Shown here in pieces: positions 25,589 to 36,351 of a stretch of 54,066 bases of DNA. Position 1 is the stretch's first letter, and each line of letters begins with the position of its first letter. The translations under genes were made by a program, and so were the position numbers. Source of the stretch: Acidimicrobiia bacterium (GTDB lineage Bacteria; Actinomycetota; Acidimicrobiia; Spongiisociales; UBA4744). Location of the stretch: assembly GCA_029863625.1 (NCBI GenBank), contig JAOTUY010000014.1:1-54066 (forward strand). Reading direction: 5' to 3'. The notes under the pieces were generated by a model. That model searched no databases, was not told where the DNA came from, and saw only the letters and a program-made list of their open reading frames with translations.

Positions 25589-26102
25589 TCAAGAACCGGT
25601 CATCGTCGAGGGCAAGCGGGTCCTCGGAGTTGTTCCCGGCACACCGCCCGGCGGTGAGCGGAAGGTGCTCGACGAGCAGGAGCCGGTCATGGTCTGGCCA
25701 CACCTCCTGGTCCGCCACGGGGTAGCCGCCTTGGTGGTGCTGGTCATTTCGCTACTCCTGGGGCTCTTTTTCAACGCACCCTTGCGGGAGATCGCCAATC
25801 CGCTGAATACCCCCAATCCCGAGAAAGCCCCCTGGTACTTCGCCGCCCTGCAAGAGCTGTTGAGTCATTTCCACCCGATGGTGGCGGGAGTCCTCGTACC
25901 GACTGCCATCATCGTCGGCCTGATGGCTCTGCCCTACATGGACCGGAATCCGCGGCTGGCACCACGATTCCGCAAGGTGGCGGTGGCGACCTTCACGTTG
26001 TTTATGGTGGCATGGATCATCCTGACTTTGATCGGGTTCATGTTCCGCGGCCCCAACTGGGGTTGGGTATGGCCCTGGCAAGAGTGGTACGGAGAGTTAT
26101 GA
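25581..26102 (+). CDS. Subunit IV-like second half of cytochrome b
   Basis: The 173-residue product has a soluble N-terminus (about 45 residues) and three membrane segments (~50-70, 100-120, 137-155). The segment [16 protein letters not shown] carries the PW(Y) signature that forms the quinol-oxidation pocket with the Rieske protein (PEWY in standard b). It completes the cytochrome b of the bc complex in the membrane. It starts at ATG 25581, overlapping the cytochrome b gene by eight bases, and overlaps the Rieske gene by four (ATGA). Confidence 0.88.
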   Translation: MSDQEPVIVEGKRVLGVVPGTPPGGERKVLDEQEPVMVWPHLLVRHGVAALVVLVISLLLGLFFNAPLREIANPLNTPNPEKAPWYFAALQELLSHFHPMVAGVLVPTAIIVGLMALPYMDRNPRLAPRFRKVAVATFTLFMVAWIILTLIGFMFRGPNWGWVWPWQEWYGEL

Positions 26103-26611
26103 CCGAAGAGATTGAACGCAGAGAGTTTCTGAAGCGCGGGTGGCTGGCCGGCGCCGGGTTGATCGGTGTGGCGGGGGCCTGGACCACCTGGGACGTGCTC
26201 CAACCCGGTGAATCGGCCGGCTTCGGCGGTTTGGTGCGAACCATCCCTGAAGAGGCCGTCCCCGAGGATGCCGTGGTGGCGGTCCCTGCGGCGCGTTGCT
26301 ACCTGACCAAGATCGACGGAGAAGTGGTCGCAGTCTCCGAGACCTGCCCGCATCTCAGCTGCCGGGTGCCCTGGTGCGAATCGTCCGGACAGTTCGAATG
26401 CCCTTGCCACGGCTCGATCTTCAACCGTAAGGGCGAGGCACGGGATGGACCGACCCCGAGAGGGATGAGCCTCTATCCGGTGGAGATTGTGGACGGTCTG
26501 GTCATCGTCAACACCGGCGAGCCTGAAGAGGGCGAGCCGATAGGTGCGGCGGAGACAATCGACGAGCCCAAGCGCGGTCCGTCCTGCGAGCAAGGAAGCC
26601 ACGGTGCCTGA
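26099..26611 (+). CDS. Rieske iron-sulfur protein of the bc complex
   Basis: The 170-residue product has a twin-arginine-type start (ERREFLKRGWLAGAGLIG) serving as export signal and anchor. The 2Fe-2S motifs are CPHLSC (about 95) and CPCHGSIFN (about 113), each giving one Cys and one His ligand, with the usual second cysteines for the disulfide. An additional Cys occurs between them (VPWCES), where relatives usually have Asn. The protein takes one electron from menaquinol and gives it to cytochrome c. It lies between subunit IV and the diheme cytochrome with overlaps at both ends. Confidence 0.92.
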   Translation: MTEEIERREFLKRGWLAGAGLIGVAGAWTTWDVLQPGESAGFGGLVRTIPEEAVPEDAVVAVPAARCYLTKIDGEVVAVSETCPHLSCRVPWCESSGQFECPCHGSIFNRKGEARDGPTPRGMSLYPVEIVDGLVIVNTGEPEEGEPIGAAETIDEPKRGPSCEQGSHGA

Positions 26612-27353
26612 ACGGCCCCCCGACCCCACCCTGGAGGCATCGACCAACCGGTGGATGCGCTGGGGTCTGATCCTCATGGTGATCATGGTGCTGGCGTTCC
26701 CCATTTACCGGCTCGCCGAACCAGGTCGGCGCGCCGACGCCGCCGAAGACCGGATCACTGAGCTGGCGGAGCAGGGAGAGCAGCTGTTCGAGCTCACCTG
26801 CTCGGGTTGCCACGGTCCGGAGGGGAGCGGTGGCGGGACGGCCCCCACGCTCAATTCCAAGGAGTTCCTCCAGTCGGCCGTCGATGACCAGATCGAATCA
26901 CTGATCGCCACCGGAGTGCCCGGCACCCAGATGAGTCCCTACTCGCTGAACTTCGGCGGCCCGTTCACCCAGGAACAGATCGTGGGGTTGACCACCTATC
27001 TGCGCTCACTGGAGGCGGAAGCGCCCTCCGTGCCGGATTGGCAGACCAGCGGGCAAGCAGGCGAAGCTGCCCCACCCACCACGCTCCCCGAGGAGAGCCA
27101 GGAACCCGAGGCAACAGTCATAGAACAAGGCTCAGAGGTGTTCGCCGCCAATTGTGCGGCCTGTCACGGAACCGATCTGAGCGGTCAGGTGGGTCCGGCT
27201 CTCAACGCCGGGAGTAGCGCTGTGGCGACGCCGGACGAGGACTTGATCGCCGTGATCACCGACGGGCAGGGAGCCATGCCCGGTTTTCGATCCTCCCTGA
27301 CACCCGAACAGATCGAGGCCGCAGTGATGTTCATTCGATCCGTCCAGGACTAG
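26604..27353 (+). CDS. Diheme cytochrome c of the bc complex operon
   Basis: From GTG 26604 the product has 249 residues: one N-terminal anchor helix (WGLILMVIMVLAFPIY), then two cytochrome c domains with CSGCH (~70) and CAACH (~187) joined by a Pro/Glu-rich linker (~150-175). It is probably the cytochrome c1-like subunit that takes electrons from the Rieske protein. The GTG lies inside the Rieske gene, eight bases before its end, after AAGGAAG. The operon ends here; only a weak CCCCG/CGGGG stem follows, and the 132-base gap to the next gene shows nothing else. Confidence 0.88.
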   Translation: MPERPPDPTLEASTNRWMRWGLILMVIMVLAFPIYRLAEPGRRADAAEDRITELAEQGEQLFELTCSGCHGPEGSGGGTAPTLNSKEFLQSAVDDQIESLIATGVPGTQMSPYSLNFGGPFTQEQIVGLTTYLRSLEAEAPSVPDWQTSGQAGEAAPPTTLPEESQEPEATVIEQGSEVFAANCAACHGTDLSGQVGPALNAGSSAVATPDEDLIAVITDGQGAMPGFRSSLTPEQIEAAVMFIRSVQD

Positions 27354-27485
27354 CCCCGTTTTGGCGTCGTACGTCACCGCATGGCGGGGTAGTTTCCAGG
27401 ACACCTTATTCGCGAAATTCACCTTGCCCACATCTTCCGGCATCGCGTAGGCTTTCTCGGGTTGCGCCAACCGAGGGAGGTTGAC

Positions 27486-27800
27486 ATGGCCAACTACGTT
27501 CTCGCCTATACGGGCGGTGGCATGCCGGAAACCGAGGAAGAGCAAGCAGCGGTTATGGCCGCCTGGGGTGCCTGGTACGCAGACCTGGGTGCAGCGGTGG
27601 TCGATGCCGGCAACCCCTTCGGGCCTTCGGCGTCGATTGCCCGCGACGGTTCCGTTGCCGGCCGTGGTGCCTCGGGTCTCACGGGCTACTCCATCCTGGC
27701 TGCGGATAGCCTGGATGCGGCCGTTGCGATGGCGAAGGGTTGTCCGATGCTGGACGGCGGCGGATCGGTCGAGGTGTACGAGACCTTCGACGCCATGTAG
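27486..27800 (+). CDS. YCII-related domain protein
   Basis: The 104-residue product begins MANYVLAYTGGGMPETEEEQ and contains MAAWGAWYADLGAAVVDAGNPF, GLTGYSILAADSLDAAVAMA and GGSVEVYETFDAM, the usual pattern of the YCII/DGPF family of small dimeric ferredoxin-like proteins. Relatives are of uncertain function, and some are fused to or sit near ECF sigma factors. The ATG follows GGGAGGTTGAC. It is convergent with the ArsR gene, separated by seven bases. Confidence 0.78.
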   Translation: MANYVLAYTGGGMPETEEEQAAVMAAWGAWYADLGAAVVDAGNPFGPSASIARDGSVAGRGASGLTGYSILAADSLDAAVAMAKGCPMLDGGGSVEVYETFDAM

Positions 27801-27807
27801 CCGGCCT

Positions 27808-28116
27808 TTAGACCGGAGAATCCTCATAGTGCATGGCCATGACCTGGCGGAGCAGGTCGACGGCCTCGACGATCTTCATCGTGGTCAAGGAGTAGAAGAC
27901 GAACTGGCCGTCCTTGCGGGCCGTGACGAGGCCCCGCTCCCGCATGATGGCCAGATGCTGAGAAACGTTCGCCTGCGGTAGCTCGAGCTCTTCGCAGATT
28001 TCACCCACCGACATTTCGCCGTTCCGCAGCACGTTGATGATGAGGAGTCGCTTCGGGTCGGCGAGACCTTTACAGACGCTGGCGTGCAATTGGTTCAGTT
28101 CACGGGCGATCGACAT
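27808..28116 (-). CDS. ArsR-family winged-helix transcriptional regulator
   Basis: The 102-residue product has the ArsR core: ADPKRLLIINVLRNGEMSV, EICEELELPQANVSQHLAIM (recognition helix SQHLAIMRERGLV) and the wing ARKDGQFVFYSL. A single Cys (ICEEL) lies near the site where ArsR/SmtB sensors bind metals, but there is no CxC, so a metal or redox role is uncertain. ATG 28116 precedes a gap without a clear operator. The regulated gene cannot be told. Confidence 0.85.
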   Translation of the reverse strand: MSIARELNQLHASVCKGLADPKRLLIINVLRNGEMSVGEICEELELPQANVSQHLAIMRERGLVTARKDGQFVFYSLTTMKIVEAVDLLRQVMAMHYEDSPV

Positions 28117-28424
28117 TGCCGGTCACTATGCCACAAGCCGGCGGCAAAGGAAAGATGTATTCACCTCTCGCTATGTGCTCCCGATCTCCGGTCTTCACGA
28201 AGGCGCCGGCGACGGAACTTCGCCCACCCGTCAACCCGAGGGAGTTGGAATGGGTGCGGGGTCGTTGCTCCAGAGCGCTTCATGAGGAGTGGAGCCCGAG
28301 CATGAGAAAGCGGACAAGGCCGGGCTCGCCGATCTGGTGACGGCCGGCTGGTCGGCAGCGAACGGATGCGGTCCGCCCGGAATCCTGCGCGGTCGCAGCG
28401 GTCCGGTCCTGCTCTCCGGGCTGT
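28117..28424. other. Gap of about 308 bases without a gene
   Basis: This stretch lies upstream of the ArsR gene and downstream of the small membrane-protein gene. Apart from a GAGCCCG/CGGGCTC inverted pair (about 28290-28325), I see no gene, RNA or repeat of the families found elsewhere in the window. Confidence 0.4.
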
Positions 28425-28583
28425 CTATCCGATAACGACGACGACGGCCACGATGAGGATGACGAGGCCGATGAAGGCCAGAGTCCAACCCAGCCAGTCG
28501 AGGAGGTCGCGCCGCTCGGGGATGTCCGTGTTCGGATAGCCGGGATCGTCGACCCGGATCCGCTCTTTGTGGAGGTTTGTCAT
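28425..28583 (-). CDS. Small single-pass membrane protein, unknown function
   Basis: The 52-residue product is MTNLHKERIRVDDPGYPNTD, then IPERRDLLDWLG, then one hydrophobic helix (WTLAFIGLVILIVAVVVVIG) ending at the C-terminus. The ATG follows GGGGAGCGTGTC on the minus strand. The gene stands alone, divergent from the DUF333 lipoprotein. I do not recognise the family. The good ribosome-binding site and clean helix support a real gene. Confidence 0.55.
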   Translation of the reverse strand: MTNLHKERIRVDDPGYPNTDIPERRDLLDWLGWTLAFIGLVILIVAVVVVIG

Positions 28584-28716
28584 GACACGCTCCCCGGGTG
28601 TTCCTGAGTTCATTGTATGGGCCAAAGGTACGCGCGGATAGGGCGGAAAGCCCAGTTCTCGCAGCGTGGGAACGGCGAGAAGATGAGGACGCGATCCATC
28701 CGGAAAGGGTGAGGAG

Positions 28717-28956
28717 ATGAAGCACAAGATCTTCATGGTTTCTACCTTCGTGCTCATGCTCCAAATCTCGACAGGCTGCACCGCAGAAGAGGATCCGGGC
28801 CTGGCCAACCCCGCCTCGGTCTACTGCCAGGAGCAAGGGGGAACACTCGACCTGCGCTCCACCGAAGAAGGTTCGGCTGGGTACTGCGTCTTCTCCGACG
28901 GCTCCGAATGCGAAGAGTGGGCCTATTACCGGGGTGAATGCGCCCCCGGGCAGTGA
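28717..28956 (+). CDS. DUF333-family small lipoprotein
   Basis: The 79-residue product has a signal ending ISTGC, a plausible lipobox, and the DUF333 (YoaF/hemolysin-like) core: [36 protein letters not shown] and YYRGEC. The core cysteines may form disulfides outside the cell. The function of the family is unclear. The ATG follows GGTGAGGAG. A few loose 7-bp units lie after it (28981-29008). Confidence 0.8.
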   Translation: MKHKIFMVSTFVLMLQISTGCTAEEDPGLANPASVYCQEQGGTLDLRSTEEGSAGYCVFSDGSECEEWAYYRGECAPGQ

Positions 28957-29068
28957 GCGGCGAGCCACGAGCTTCGCTCAATGTCCGAGGTTCAAAGTTC
29001 GGAGTGGGAGCCAATGCCGAGGATTGGTGCGTGGTGGACCGCCGCTTCCACCCTCCGCGTCCCACTTC

Positions 29069-30508
29069 TCAGCGGGGGAGGTCGGAGAAGCCCATGAGGA
29101 ACTCGTCAACGGCCCGGGCACATTGGCGACCTTCCCTGATGGCCCATACAACGAGCGACTGGCCGCGTCGCATGTCTCCGGCGGCAAAGACGGCCGGGGC
29201 GCTGGTCTGGTAGTCCTCTGAGTTTGCGAGGACGTTCCCGCGACCGTCGAATTCGACTCGGAGGGATTGCAGCAAGCCGTCGCGCACGGGGGACACGAAG
29301 CCCATGGCCAGCAAGACCAGGTCGGCCTCGAGGTCGAAGGCCGTCCCTTCGATGTTCTGCATCTGCCACGATCCGTTCTGTCGGGTCCAATCGACCTGGA
29401 CCCCGTGGATTCTCGCCACGGTTCCATTGGTGCCGGAGAAGGCCGTCGTGGCAACCGACCACCGACGGTCACAGCCCTCAGCGTGCGACGATGAGGTCCG
29501 GAGTTTCGTCGGCCAATTCGGCCACACGAGCAGCTTGTCCGGCTGCTCGGGCGGGCGCGGTAGCACTTCCAGTTGAGTCACTGAGGCCGCCTTCTGACGG
29601 TTGGCCGTTCCGACGCAGTCGGAACCTGTATCACCGCCTCCGATGACGATCACATGTTTACTCTCGGCCGTGATCGGCTCCGCTCCGTTGAGGGGCTCGC
29701 CTGCCAAGCGCCTGTTTTGCTGAGTCAGGAAGGGCATGGCGAAGTGGATCCCCCCCAGTTCCCGCCCGGGCACCTGGAGATCCTGGGGCCGTTCGCATCC
29801 ACCGGTAAGCACGACGGCGTCGTACTCATCGACGATTTTCTCGACGGGAATGTCGAGGCCGATGTGGCTGTTCACCCGGAAGTCGACGCCTTCGGCTTGC
29901 ATTTGCGACATGCGGCGGTTGATAACTGACTTCGAGAGTTTGAAGTCGGGAATCCCGTAGCGGAGCAAACCTCCGATCTGGGCGTTCTTTTCGTATACCG
30001 TGACCTGATGACCGGCCCGGGCCAGCTGCTGCGCGCAGGCCAGGCCGGAGGGGCCGGAGCCGACGATCGCCACCGTCCGGCCGGTTCGTCTGGCAGAAAT
30101 CTGAGGCTGGATCCAGCGTTCTTTCCAGGCCCGTTCGATGATGGTGTGCTCGATCGTCTTGATCGTCACCGGGGCGTCGTGGAGATTCAAGGTGCAGGCC
30201 TCTTCGCAGGGGGCCGGACAAACGCGGCCGGTGAACTCCGGGAAGTTGTTCGTGGAGTGGAGGACCTCGATTGCCTCTCGCCACCTGTCCCTGGAGATGA
30301 GGTCGTTCCAGTCGGGGATGATGTTGTCAACCGGACATCCCTGGTGGCAGTAGGGAGTGCCGCAATCCATACAGCGAGCGCCTTGCCGGGCGACCTCTTT
30401 TGTTCGCAGTGGGACGACGAACTCGTGATAATGCTCCAGCCGTTCCTCGACCGGAAGGTAGGTGCGGTCTTGTCGTTCGAAGTCCCGGAATCCCGTCGGC
30501 GACCCCAT
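29069..30508 (-). CDS. gltD: Glutamate synthase small subunit
   Basis: The 479-residue NADPH-oxidising flavoprotein has an N-terminal 4Fe-4S domain ([26 protein letters not shown]), an FAD fold ([20 protein letters not shown]) and an NADPH fold ([15 protein letters not shown]). It ends with [20 protein letters not shown], the second FAD motif. It supplies electrons to GltB for making glutamate from glutamine and 2-oxoglutarate. The length is normal, and the start overlaps the gltB stop by one base (TGATG). It has no ferredoxin tail, unlike its relative at 22974. Confidence 0.95.
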   Translation of the reverse strand: MGSPTGFRDFERQDRTYLPVEERLEHYHEFVVPLRTKEVARQGARCMDCGTPYCHQGCPVDNIIPDWNDLISRDRWREAIEVLHSTNNFPEFTGRVCPAPCEEACTLNLHDAPVTIKTIEHTIIERAWKERWIQPQISARRTGRTVAIVGSGPSGLACAQQLARAGHQVTVYEKNAQIGGLLRYGIPDFKLSKSVINRRMSQMQAEGVDFRVNSHIGLDIPVEKIVDEYDAVVLTGGCERPQDLQVPGRELGGIHFAMPFLTQQNRRLAGEPLNGAEPITAESKHVIVIGGGDTGSDCVGTANRQKAASVTQLEVLPRPPEQPDKLLVWPNWPTKLRTSSSHAEGCDRRWSVATTAFSGTNGTVARIHGVQVDWTRQNGSWQMQNIEGTAFDLEADLVLLAMGFVSPVRDGLLQSLRVEFDGRGNVLANSEDYQTSAPAVFAAGDMRRGQSLVVWAIREGRQCARAVDEFLMGFSDLPR

Positions 30509-33500
30509 CAGCGGCTTCCTATGGCGAGGTGCTCTTGCTCGGTGAGTGCACGCCGGTATTCCGTCGGCACGATCTTGACGAACCGCGGCAGGTATTCGTC
30601 AAACCTCTCGAGAAGCGCCCCGGCACGCGAACTGTCGACGAACCGGGCGTGTCGTTCGAGGAGGGTGCGAAGTCGCCAGGCATCGTGACGGAGCGGATCG
30701 GCCATGAGTTCTTCAATGCTTGGATCGGGACCCACTCCGGCAGGTGGGCCTACGTCCGGATCTATGGATTCCAGCTCGACCATCGCGAGGTTGCACCTCT
30801 GGCGGAAGTCGCCGTCGTCGTCGATCACGTAGGCGATGCCACCGCTCATACCGGCGGCGAAGTTGCGGCCCGTCCGCCCCAGGACCACGACGCAACCCCC
30901 GGTCATGTACTCACAACCGTGATCGCCTACTCGTTCTACGACCGCGAGCGCTCCTGAGTTTCGGACCGCGAAACGTTCCCCGGCGCCGCCGTTGAAGTAG
31001 CACTCACCCGAGATGGCACCGTACAGGACGGTGTTCCCGATAATGACGTTTTCGTACGGCACGAGAGGGCCGTACGGCGGAGCGAGGATGATGATCCGTC
31101 CGCCCGAGAGACCTTTGCCTACGTAGTCGTTAGCGTCGCCCTCGAGTTCCAGCGTTATCCCCCGAGCCAACCAGGCTCCGAAACTCTGGCCGGCCGTACC
31201 CTGCATCCGGATGTGGATCGTGTCGGTCTCGAGGCCGGCGTGACCGTACTTCTTGGCGACCTCGCCGGAGAGCATTGCTCCGATGGAGCGATTGGAGTTA
31301 TGCACCTTGGTCTCGATGAGAACCGGTTCGCCGTATTCGAGCGCTTGCTGCGCCTCTTCGATCAGTTTTCGGTCGAGGGCTTTGTCGAGCTCGTGATTCT
31401 GGATCTCGGTATTGCGTATGGCAACGCCGGGTTCTGCCTCTGGTTTGTGCAAGATCCGCGAGAAATCAAGCCCACGAGCTTTCCAATGCGAGATAGCCCG
31501 ACGCATTTCGATCCGGTCGCTCTGACCAATCATCTCGTCGAAGGTTCGGAATCCGAGCCGGGCCATGAGTTGGCGGGTCTCCTCGGCGATGAACAGGAAG
31601 AAGTTGACGACATGCTCCGGCTTGCCGGGGAAGAGTTTTCTCAGTTCCGGATCCTGGGTGGCGACCCCAACGGGACACGTATTGAGGTGGCACTTGCGCA
31701 TCATGATGCAACCTTCGGAGATGAGGGCTGCCGTCCCGAAGTCCACTTCATCGGCACCGAGGAGCGCAGCTATCACCACGTCGCGCCCGGTGCGCATTCC
31801 GCCATCGGCTTGAACGGCGATGCGGCCGCGTAGGCGATTGGCCACGAGCGTCTGGTGGGTGTCGGCCAGACCGATCTCCCAGTGCGAGCCCGCCTGCATG
31901 ATCGACGTCAACGGGCTTGCTCCGGTGCCTCCTTCGTTGCCGGATATCAGAACATGGTCGGCGTGGGCCTTGGCAACGCCGGCCGCGATGGTTCCGACTC
32001 CGACTTCGGAAACCAACTTGACGCTGATGCGGGCGGCGGGATTGACGTTCTTCAGGTCGTAGATGAGTTGCTTGAGATCTTCAATCGAATAGATGTCGTG
32101 ATGCGGCGGAGGAGAGATGAGACCAACGCCGGGTGTGGAATGGCGGACGGCTGCGATCGTCGCGTCGACTTTGTGGCCGGGTAACTGGCCGCCCTCACCG
32201 GGCTTGGCTCCCTGCGCAATCTTGATCTGAATGTCGTCGGCATTGACCAGATACTCGGTGGTGACCCCAAAGCGACCTGAAGCAACCTGCTTGACTGCCG
32301 ACCGCATCGAATCTCCGTTTGGCATTGGCGCATATCGGGCCGACTCCTCGCCTCCTTCGCCGGTGTTGGACTTGGCTCCGAGCCGGTTCATGGCAATGGC
32401 GAGGTTCGTGTGCGCTTCCCAGGAGATCGATCCAAAGGACATAGCGCCGGTGGCAAACCGCTTGACGATCTCCGTCGCCGGTTCGATCTCCTCCAGAGGT
32501 AGGGCCTGGTCGTCGAACTTGAATTCGAAGAGGCCTCGCAGGTTCTTCAGCTTCGATGTCTGGTCGTCGACGGTGTTCGAGTAGTTCTGGAACTTCTCGA
32601 AATCCCCCTCCCGCACGGCGTGCTGCAGGGTCGAGATCGTCTCGGGGGTCCACACGTGTTCCTCGCCGCGGAGTCGGAATGCCAGCTCTCCGCCGACGTC
32701 GAGTGCCTCCCGGTAGATGAGCGTCCCCCCGTAGGCTGTCCGGTGTCTCCGGACGGCTTCTTCTGCGATCTCCTCCAGGCCGACACCTTCAACCACGCTG
32801 TGTGTGCCGGTGAAGTACCTGTCAACGAATGCTTGTGACAATCCGACCGCATCGAAGATCTGGGCGCCGCAATACGACTGAAACGTTGAGATGCCCATCT
32901 TCGACATCACTTTCTTCATGCCATATTTGATGGCGTCGACATAATGGCTCTGGGCTTCCTCGTGGCCCAGGCCGGGAAGGTCGTCGAGCGAGGCCGTGAT
33001 GGTGTCCATGGCGAGATAGGGGTTGATGGCCTCCGCGCCGTAGCCTCCCAGTAGGCAGAAATCGTGCACTTGCCGGGCCTCGCCGGTCTCGATCACCAAT
33101 CCCACTTCTGTGCGGAGTCCTTCGCGAATGAGGTGGTGGTGGACGGCTGAGGTTGCGAGAAGCGCGGGGATCCCGACGCGATCGATGTCCACGCATCGAT
33201 CCGACAGGATCAAGATGTTGAATCCGGCCCGAACCCCCTCGGTTGCCTGGGCGCAGAGTCGATCGAGGGCCGGTTCCATGCCTGCCGCGTCCTCCTCAAC
33301 CGGATAGCAAATGCTGAGGCGCTTGGTCCGGAAAGCATGGTCGACGTGGTTCTCGATGCGACGTACTCGCTCCAGACCGACGTTGGTGAGGATCGGGTGG
33401 TCAACCTCGAGTCGTTTGTGAGTTCCACCCGCGTTCAGATCGAGGAGATTCGGTCGTGGGCCAATCAGTGATACCAGGGACATGACCAGCTCTTCACGGA

Positions 33501-35112
33501 TGGGATCGATGGGAGGATTGGTCACCTGGGCAAAGTTCTGTTTGAAGTAGTCAGAGAGCATCTTCGGGCGATCTGAAAGTACCGCCGGAGGGATGTCCCT
33601 TCCCATTGAGCCGACCGGCTCCTGGCCCGTCTTCGCCATCGGCTTGATGAAGAATTCGACGTCCTCTCTTGTGTATCCGAACGCCTGTTGCGTTTCGAGG
33701 AGAGTCTGCGGATCGGGAGCCATCGAGGCCACCTCGGACGGCAGGTCCCTGAGCCGGATCTGTGTCTCGTTCAGCCATTTCTGGTACGGCTTGGCAGACG
33801 CTAAATCGGTCTTCAATTCGTCGTCGCTGATGATGCGACCCTGTTCCAGGTCGATCAGCAGCATCTTCCCGGGCTGGAGGCGCCACTTCTTGACGATCTT
33901 GTCTTCTGGTATGTCGAGGACACCGATCTCGGATGCCATGACGACCAGGTCATCGTCCGTGACGAGGTAGCGGGCCGGGCGAAGCCCGTTGCGGTCCAGG
34001 GTGGCGCCGATCTGGCGCCCATCGGTGAAGGCGACCGCAGCAGGTCCGTCCCAGGGCTCCATCAGGGCGGCGTGGTACTCGTAGAACGCCCGCCGGTCGT
34101 CGTCCATCAGCGGGTTGTCTGCCCAGGCTTCGGGGATCATGAGCATCATGGCGTGTCCCAGTGAAAACCCGCCGGCCATGAGGAGTTCGAGAGCGTTGTC
34201 GAAGGTGGCCGAGTCTGAGGCGCCGTCACCGACAAGGGGCCACAGCTTTTCCAGATCGTCGCCGATGATGTCAGAAGACATGTTCTGGCGGCGGGCTGTC
34301 ATCCAATTGACATTGCCCCGTAGGGTGTTGATCTCACCGTTGTGGCAGAGCAATCGGAATGGTTGGGCCAGTCGCCAACTGGGGAAGGTGTTGGTCGAAA
34401 ACCGTTGGTGGATAAGCGCCAGGGCCGATTCGACTCTGGGATCGACGAGATCGCGGTAATACACGGAGAGGTTCTCGGCGAGCATCATGCCCTTGTAGGT
34501 GATGGTCCGTCCCGACATGGAGGGGACGTAGTAGAAGCCACCCTCGATGAGGTCGGGAACGCGGCGCTTGATCATGTTGTGGGCTTGCTTGCGGATAACG
34601 TAGAGCTTCCGCTCGAACTCATCGGCGTTGCCGACTGCATCCCCCCAACCTATGAACACCTGCCGGATCAGCGGCTCAAGAGGTTTGACACTCGCACCGA
34701 GACAACTCGAGTCCACCGGCACGTCCCGCCAGCCCAGCAGCACCAAACCCTCGCGGACAACGAACTCGGTAATGACGTTCTGACAGATCGTCCGACCGAG
34801 GCGATCGGTGGGGAGGAAGACCATGCCGACCCCGTACTGGCCGGTGGGGGGAAGATCGAAACCGAGCCGGTCGGCTTCGGCGCGTAAGAAAGCATCCGGG
34901 ATCTGAATGAGCATGCCGGCCCCGTCACCCGCCAGGGGGTCGGCGCCCACAGCCCCGCGATGAGTGAGGTTGGTGAGAACGGTCTGGCCCTGGTCGACGA
35001 TGTGGTGGGTCTTCCGTCCCTGAATGTCCGCGACAAACCCTATACCACAGGAATCATGGTCCCGGGTGGGGTCGTACAGTCCCGTCTTCGACTGCTGTTC
35101 CAGTTGCGGCAT
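30508..35112 (-). CDS. gltB: Glutamate synthase large subunit
   Basis: The 1534-residue protein has an N-terminal class II glutaminase domain whose nucleophile is Cys22 (DHDSCGIGF) after a 21-residue propeptide, then a central domain, an FMN-binding synthase TIM barrel (~820-1200) and a C-terminal beta-helix (GXXG-rich, ~1250-1480). The 3Fe-4S ligands are seen in [19 protein letters not shown]. It transfers the glutamine amide through an internal ammonia tunnel to 2-oxoglutarate. It is first in a two-gene operon with gltD. A GAGGGGACGC site precedes the ATG. Confidence 0.96.
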   Translation of the reverse strand: MPQLEQQSKTGLYDPTRDHDSCGIGFVADIQGRKTHHIVDQGQTVLTNLTHRGAVGADPLAGDGAGMLIQIPDAFLRAEADRLGFDLPPTGQYGVGMVFLPTDRLGRTICQNVITEFVVREGLVLLGWRDVPVDSSCLGASVKPLEPLIRQVFIGWGDAVGNADEFERKLYVIRKQAHNMIKRRVPDLIEGGFYYVPSMSGRTITYKGMMLAENLSVYYRDLVDPRVESALALIHQRFSTNTFPSWRLAQPFRLLCHNGEINTLRGNVNWMTARRQNMSSDIIGDDLEKLWPLVGDGASDSATFDNALELLMAGGFSLGHAMMLMIPEAWADNPLMDDDRRAFYEYHAALMEPWDGPAAVAFTDGRQIGATLDRNGLRPARYLVTDDDLVVMASEIGVLDIPEDKIVKKWRLQPGKMLLIDLEQGRIISDDELKTDLASAKPYQKWLNETQIRLRDLPSEVASMAPDPQTLLETQQAFGYTREDVEFFIKPMAKTGQEPVGSMGRDIPPAVLSDRPKMLSDYFKQNFAQVTNPPIDPIREELVMSLVSLIGPRPNLLDLNAGGTHKRLEVDHPILTNVGLERVRRIENHVDHAFRTKRLSICYPVEEDAAGMEPALDRLCAQATEGVRAGFNILILSDRCVDIDRVGIPALLATSAVHHHLIREGLRTEVGLVIETGEARQVHDFCLLGGYGAEAINPYLAMDTITASLDDLPGLGHEEAQSHYVDAIKYGMKKVMSKMGISTFQSYCGAQIFDAVGLSQAFVDRYFTGTHSVVEGVGLEEIAEEAVRRHRTAYGGTLIYREALDVGGELAFRLRGEEHVWTPETISTLQHAVREGDFEKFQNYSNTVDDQTSKLKNLRGLFEFKFDDQALPLEEIEPATEIVKRFATGAMSFGSISWEAHTNLAIAMNRLGAKSNTGEGGEESARYAPMPNGDSMRSAVKQVASGRFGVTTEYLVNADDIQIKIAQGAKPGEGGQLPGHKVDATIAAVRHSTPGVGLISPPPHHDIYSIEDLKQLIYDLKNVNPAARISVKLVSEVGVGTIAAGVAKAHADHVLISGNEGGTGASPLTSIMQAGSHWEIGLADTHQTLVANRLRGRIAVQADGGMRTGRDVVIAALLGADEVDFGTAALISEGCIMMRKCHLNTCPVGVATQDPELRKLFPGKPEHVVNFFLFIAEETRQLMARLGFRTFDEMIGQSDRIEMRRAISHWKARGLDFSRILHKPEAEPGVAIRNTEIQNHELDKALDRKLIEEAQQALEYGEPVLIETKVHNSNRSIGAMLSGEVAKKYGHAGLETDTIHIRMQGTAGQSFGAWLARGITLELEGDANDYVGKGLSGGRIIILAPPYGPLVPYENVIIGNTVLYGAISGECYFNGGAGERFAVRNSGALAVVERVGDHGCEYMTGGCVVVLGRTGRNFAAGMSGGIAYVIDDDGDFRQRCNLAMVELESIDPDVGPPAGVGPDPSIEELMADPLRHDAWRLRTLLERHARFVDSSRAGALLERFDEYLPRFVKIVPTEYRRALTEQEHLAIGSR

Positions 35113-35419
35113 TGCGTCCCCTCGTACAGAGTTTGCCCGTGAAGTAGACCGGCTCGTCCCCTCGAGACAAACCGGGTAGCGCGGACCACCGGTTGCCTCG
35201 TGCGGAGGTGAAGAGAGTACAGGATGTGGACGGGAGCCGCCAGGGATCGACCCGGACGAGCAGCTCTGTTCGCTCGGATGCGGTTCGCAGGGAGCGGTCG
35301 GTTTTGCGATTCGGCTTCCCGCCTCCCGCTTGCCACTTCCCAGTTCCCACCTTCCACGAATGTTTGTCCTATCTCCGTAGTGCTTTTAGCCTGCAGCAAC
35401 TGCTCATTATGGTGAGGTC
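35113..35419. promoter_or_regulatory. Divergent control region of gltB and the FTR1 gene
   Basis: This 307-base spacer must hold promoters for both directions. I could not place a convincing -35/-10 pair, nor a Fur-like box for the iron permease. It holds a heptad array at 35315-35356. GGTGAGG precedes the FTR1 ATG. Confidence 0.5.
35315..35356. repeat. Degenerate heptad repeat (CTTCCCR type)
   Basis: Six 7-bp units in register: CTTCCCG, CCTCCCG, CTTGCCA, CTTCCCA, GTTCCCA, CCTTCCA. The array ends 63 bases before the FTR1 start codon. Confidence 0.75.
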
Positions 35420-36265
35420 ATGGCTGCGTTCCTGGTGATGTTGCGCGAAGGCGTTGAGGCGGCGTTGATCGTCGGCATCCTGCTCGCCTATGTCTCTCGG
35501 ATCGGACGTCCCCGGGAGCTGCGGTGGGTGTGGACGGGGACCATTTCCGCGGCTCTCCTTTCCGTTATCGCCGGCATTGCGATCTTCTCCACCATCGGTT
35601 CACTCGACGAAAGAGCAGAAGAGGTCGCCGAAGGGGTCGTGGCATGGATCGCGGCCGGTCTCCTCACTTGGATGATCTTCTGGATGGGCTCCCAGGCCCG
35701 CCACATCCGGGGGCGTCTCGAGAATGAGGTGGAAACGGCCCTTGCGTCCGGTGGGGCCGGGGCGTTGGCCGCCATCGCCTTCTTCGCCGTGTTGCGGGAA
35801 GGCCTGGAGTCGGCCTTGTTCTTGATTTCAACGACCGTGGGGACGGAAGCGGACGGACTCCAGTTCCTGGGAGGAGTGCTCGGCCTGGCGGGGGCCATCG
35901 TGATCGGCTATTTGATTTACCGGGGCGGTACCCGGATCGACATCCGGTTGTTCTTCCGGGTTACCGGGGTGCTCATCATCTTGTTCGCGGCCGGCCTGGT
36001 CGCCAAGGGCATTCACGAATTCCAGGCGGTAGGGGTGCTCCCGGCGGTGGTGGATCCACTGTGGGACGTTGGCATTCTCGATCCCGCTACCAGTCTCGCC
36101 GGGGAGTTCGCCAAATCGCTCTTCGGGTGGCGGCCCGATCCTTCTCTGCTGATGGTGGTTGGCTACCTGGCGTATCTGATCCCGATCGGCGGGGCCTTCC
36201 TGTCGATGACGAGAAAAGCAGGCGCCGGGACGCCGACGGCGGGTTCGCCCGCCGCTGGTAGCTAG
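35420..36265 (+). CDS. FTR1-family high-affinity iron permease
   Basis: The 281-residue membrane protein has seven predicted helices and both iron-binding motifs of the FTR1/EfeU family: REGVEAAL (residues 9-16) and REGLESAL (about 124-131). These REGLE helices bind Fe(III) during transport across the cytoplasmic membrane. No EfeO or EfeB partner lies nearby, so the source of oxidised iron is not evident. The ATG is chosen because the conserved first helix starts at once (MAAFLVMLREG). The Ala/Gly/Ser-rich tail is probably cytoplasmic. Confidence 0.9.
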   Translation: MAAFLVMLREGVEAALIVGILLAYVSRIGRPRELRWVWTGTISAALLSVIAGIAIFSTIGSLDERAEEVAEGVVAWIAAGLLTWMIFWMGSQARHIRGRLENEVETALASGGAGALAAIAFFAVLREGLESALFLISTTVGTEADGLQFLGGVLGLAGAIVIGYLIYRGGTRIDIRLFFRVTGVLIILFAAGLVAKGIHEFQAVGVLPAVVDPLWDVGILDPATSLAGEFAKSLFGWRPDPSLLMVVGYLAYLIPIGGAFLSMTRKAGAGTPTAGSPAAGS

Positions 36266-36270
36266 CTTTC

Positions 36271-36312
36271 GCTCTCCGCTCTCCGCTCTCCGCGCTCCGC
36301 TCTCCGCTCTCC
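36271..36312. repeat. Heptad repeat (GCTCTCC)6
   Basis: Six units of GCTCTCC, one with GCGCTCC, start five bases after the FTR1 stop codon. The array is almost perfect, so it is recent or actively maintained. Confidence 0.85.
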
Positions 36313-36330
36313 GCCAAGGCTGGTAGCCGA

Positions 36331-36351
36331 GTACCGGGTACTGGGTACTTT
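36331..36351. repeat. Short GTAC heptad array
   Basis: GTACCGG, GTACTGG, GTACTTT: three units that run into the stop codon of the minus-strand methyltransferase gene (36351-36353). A much longer array of related units lies at the other end of the same gene (37150-37268). Confidence 0.7.
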
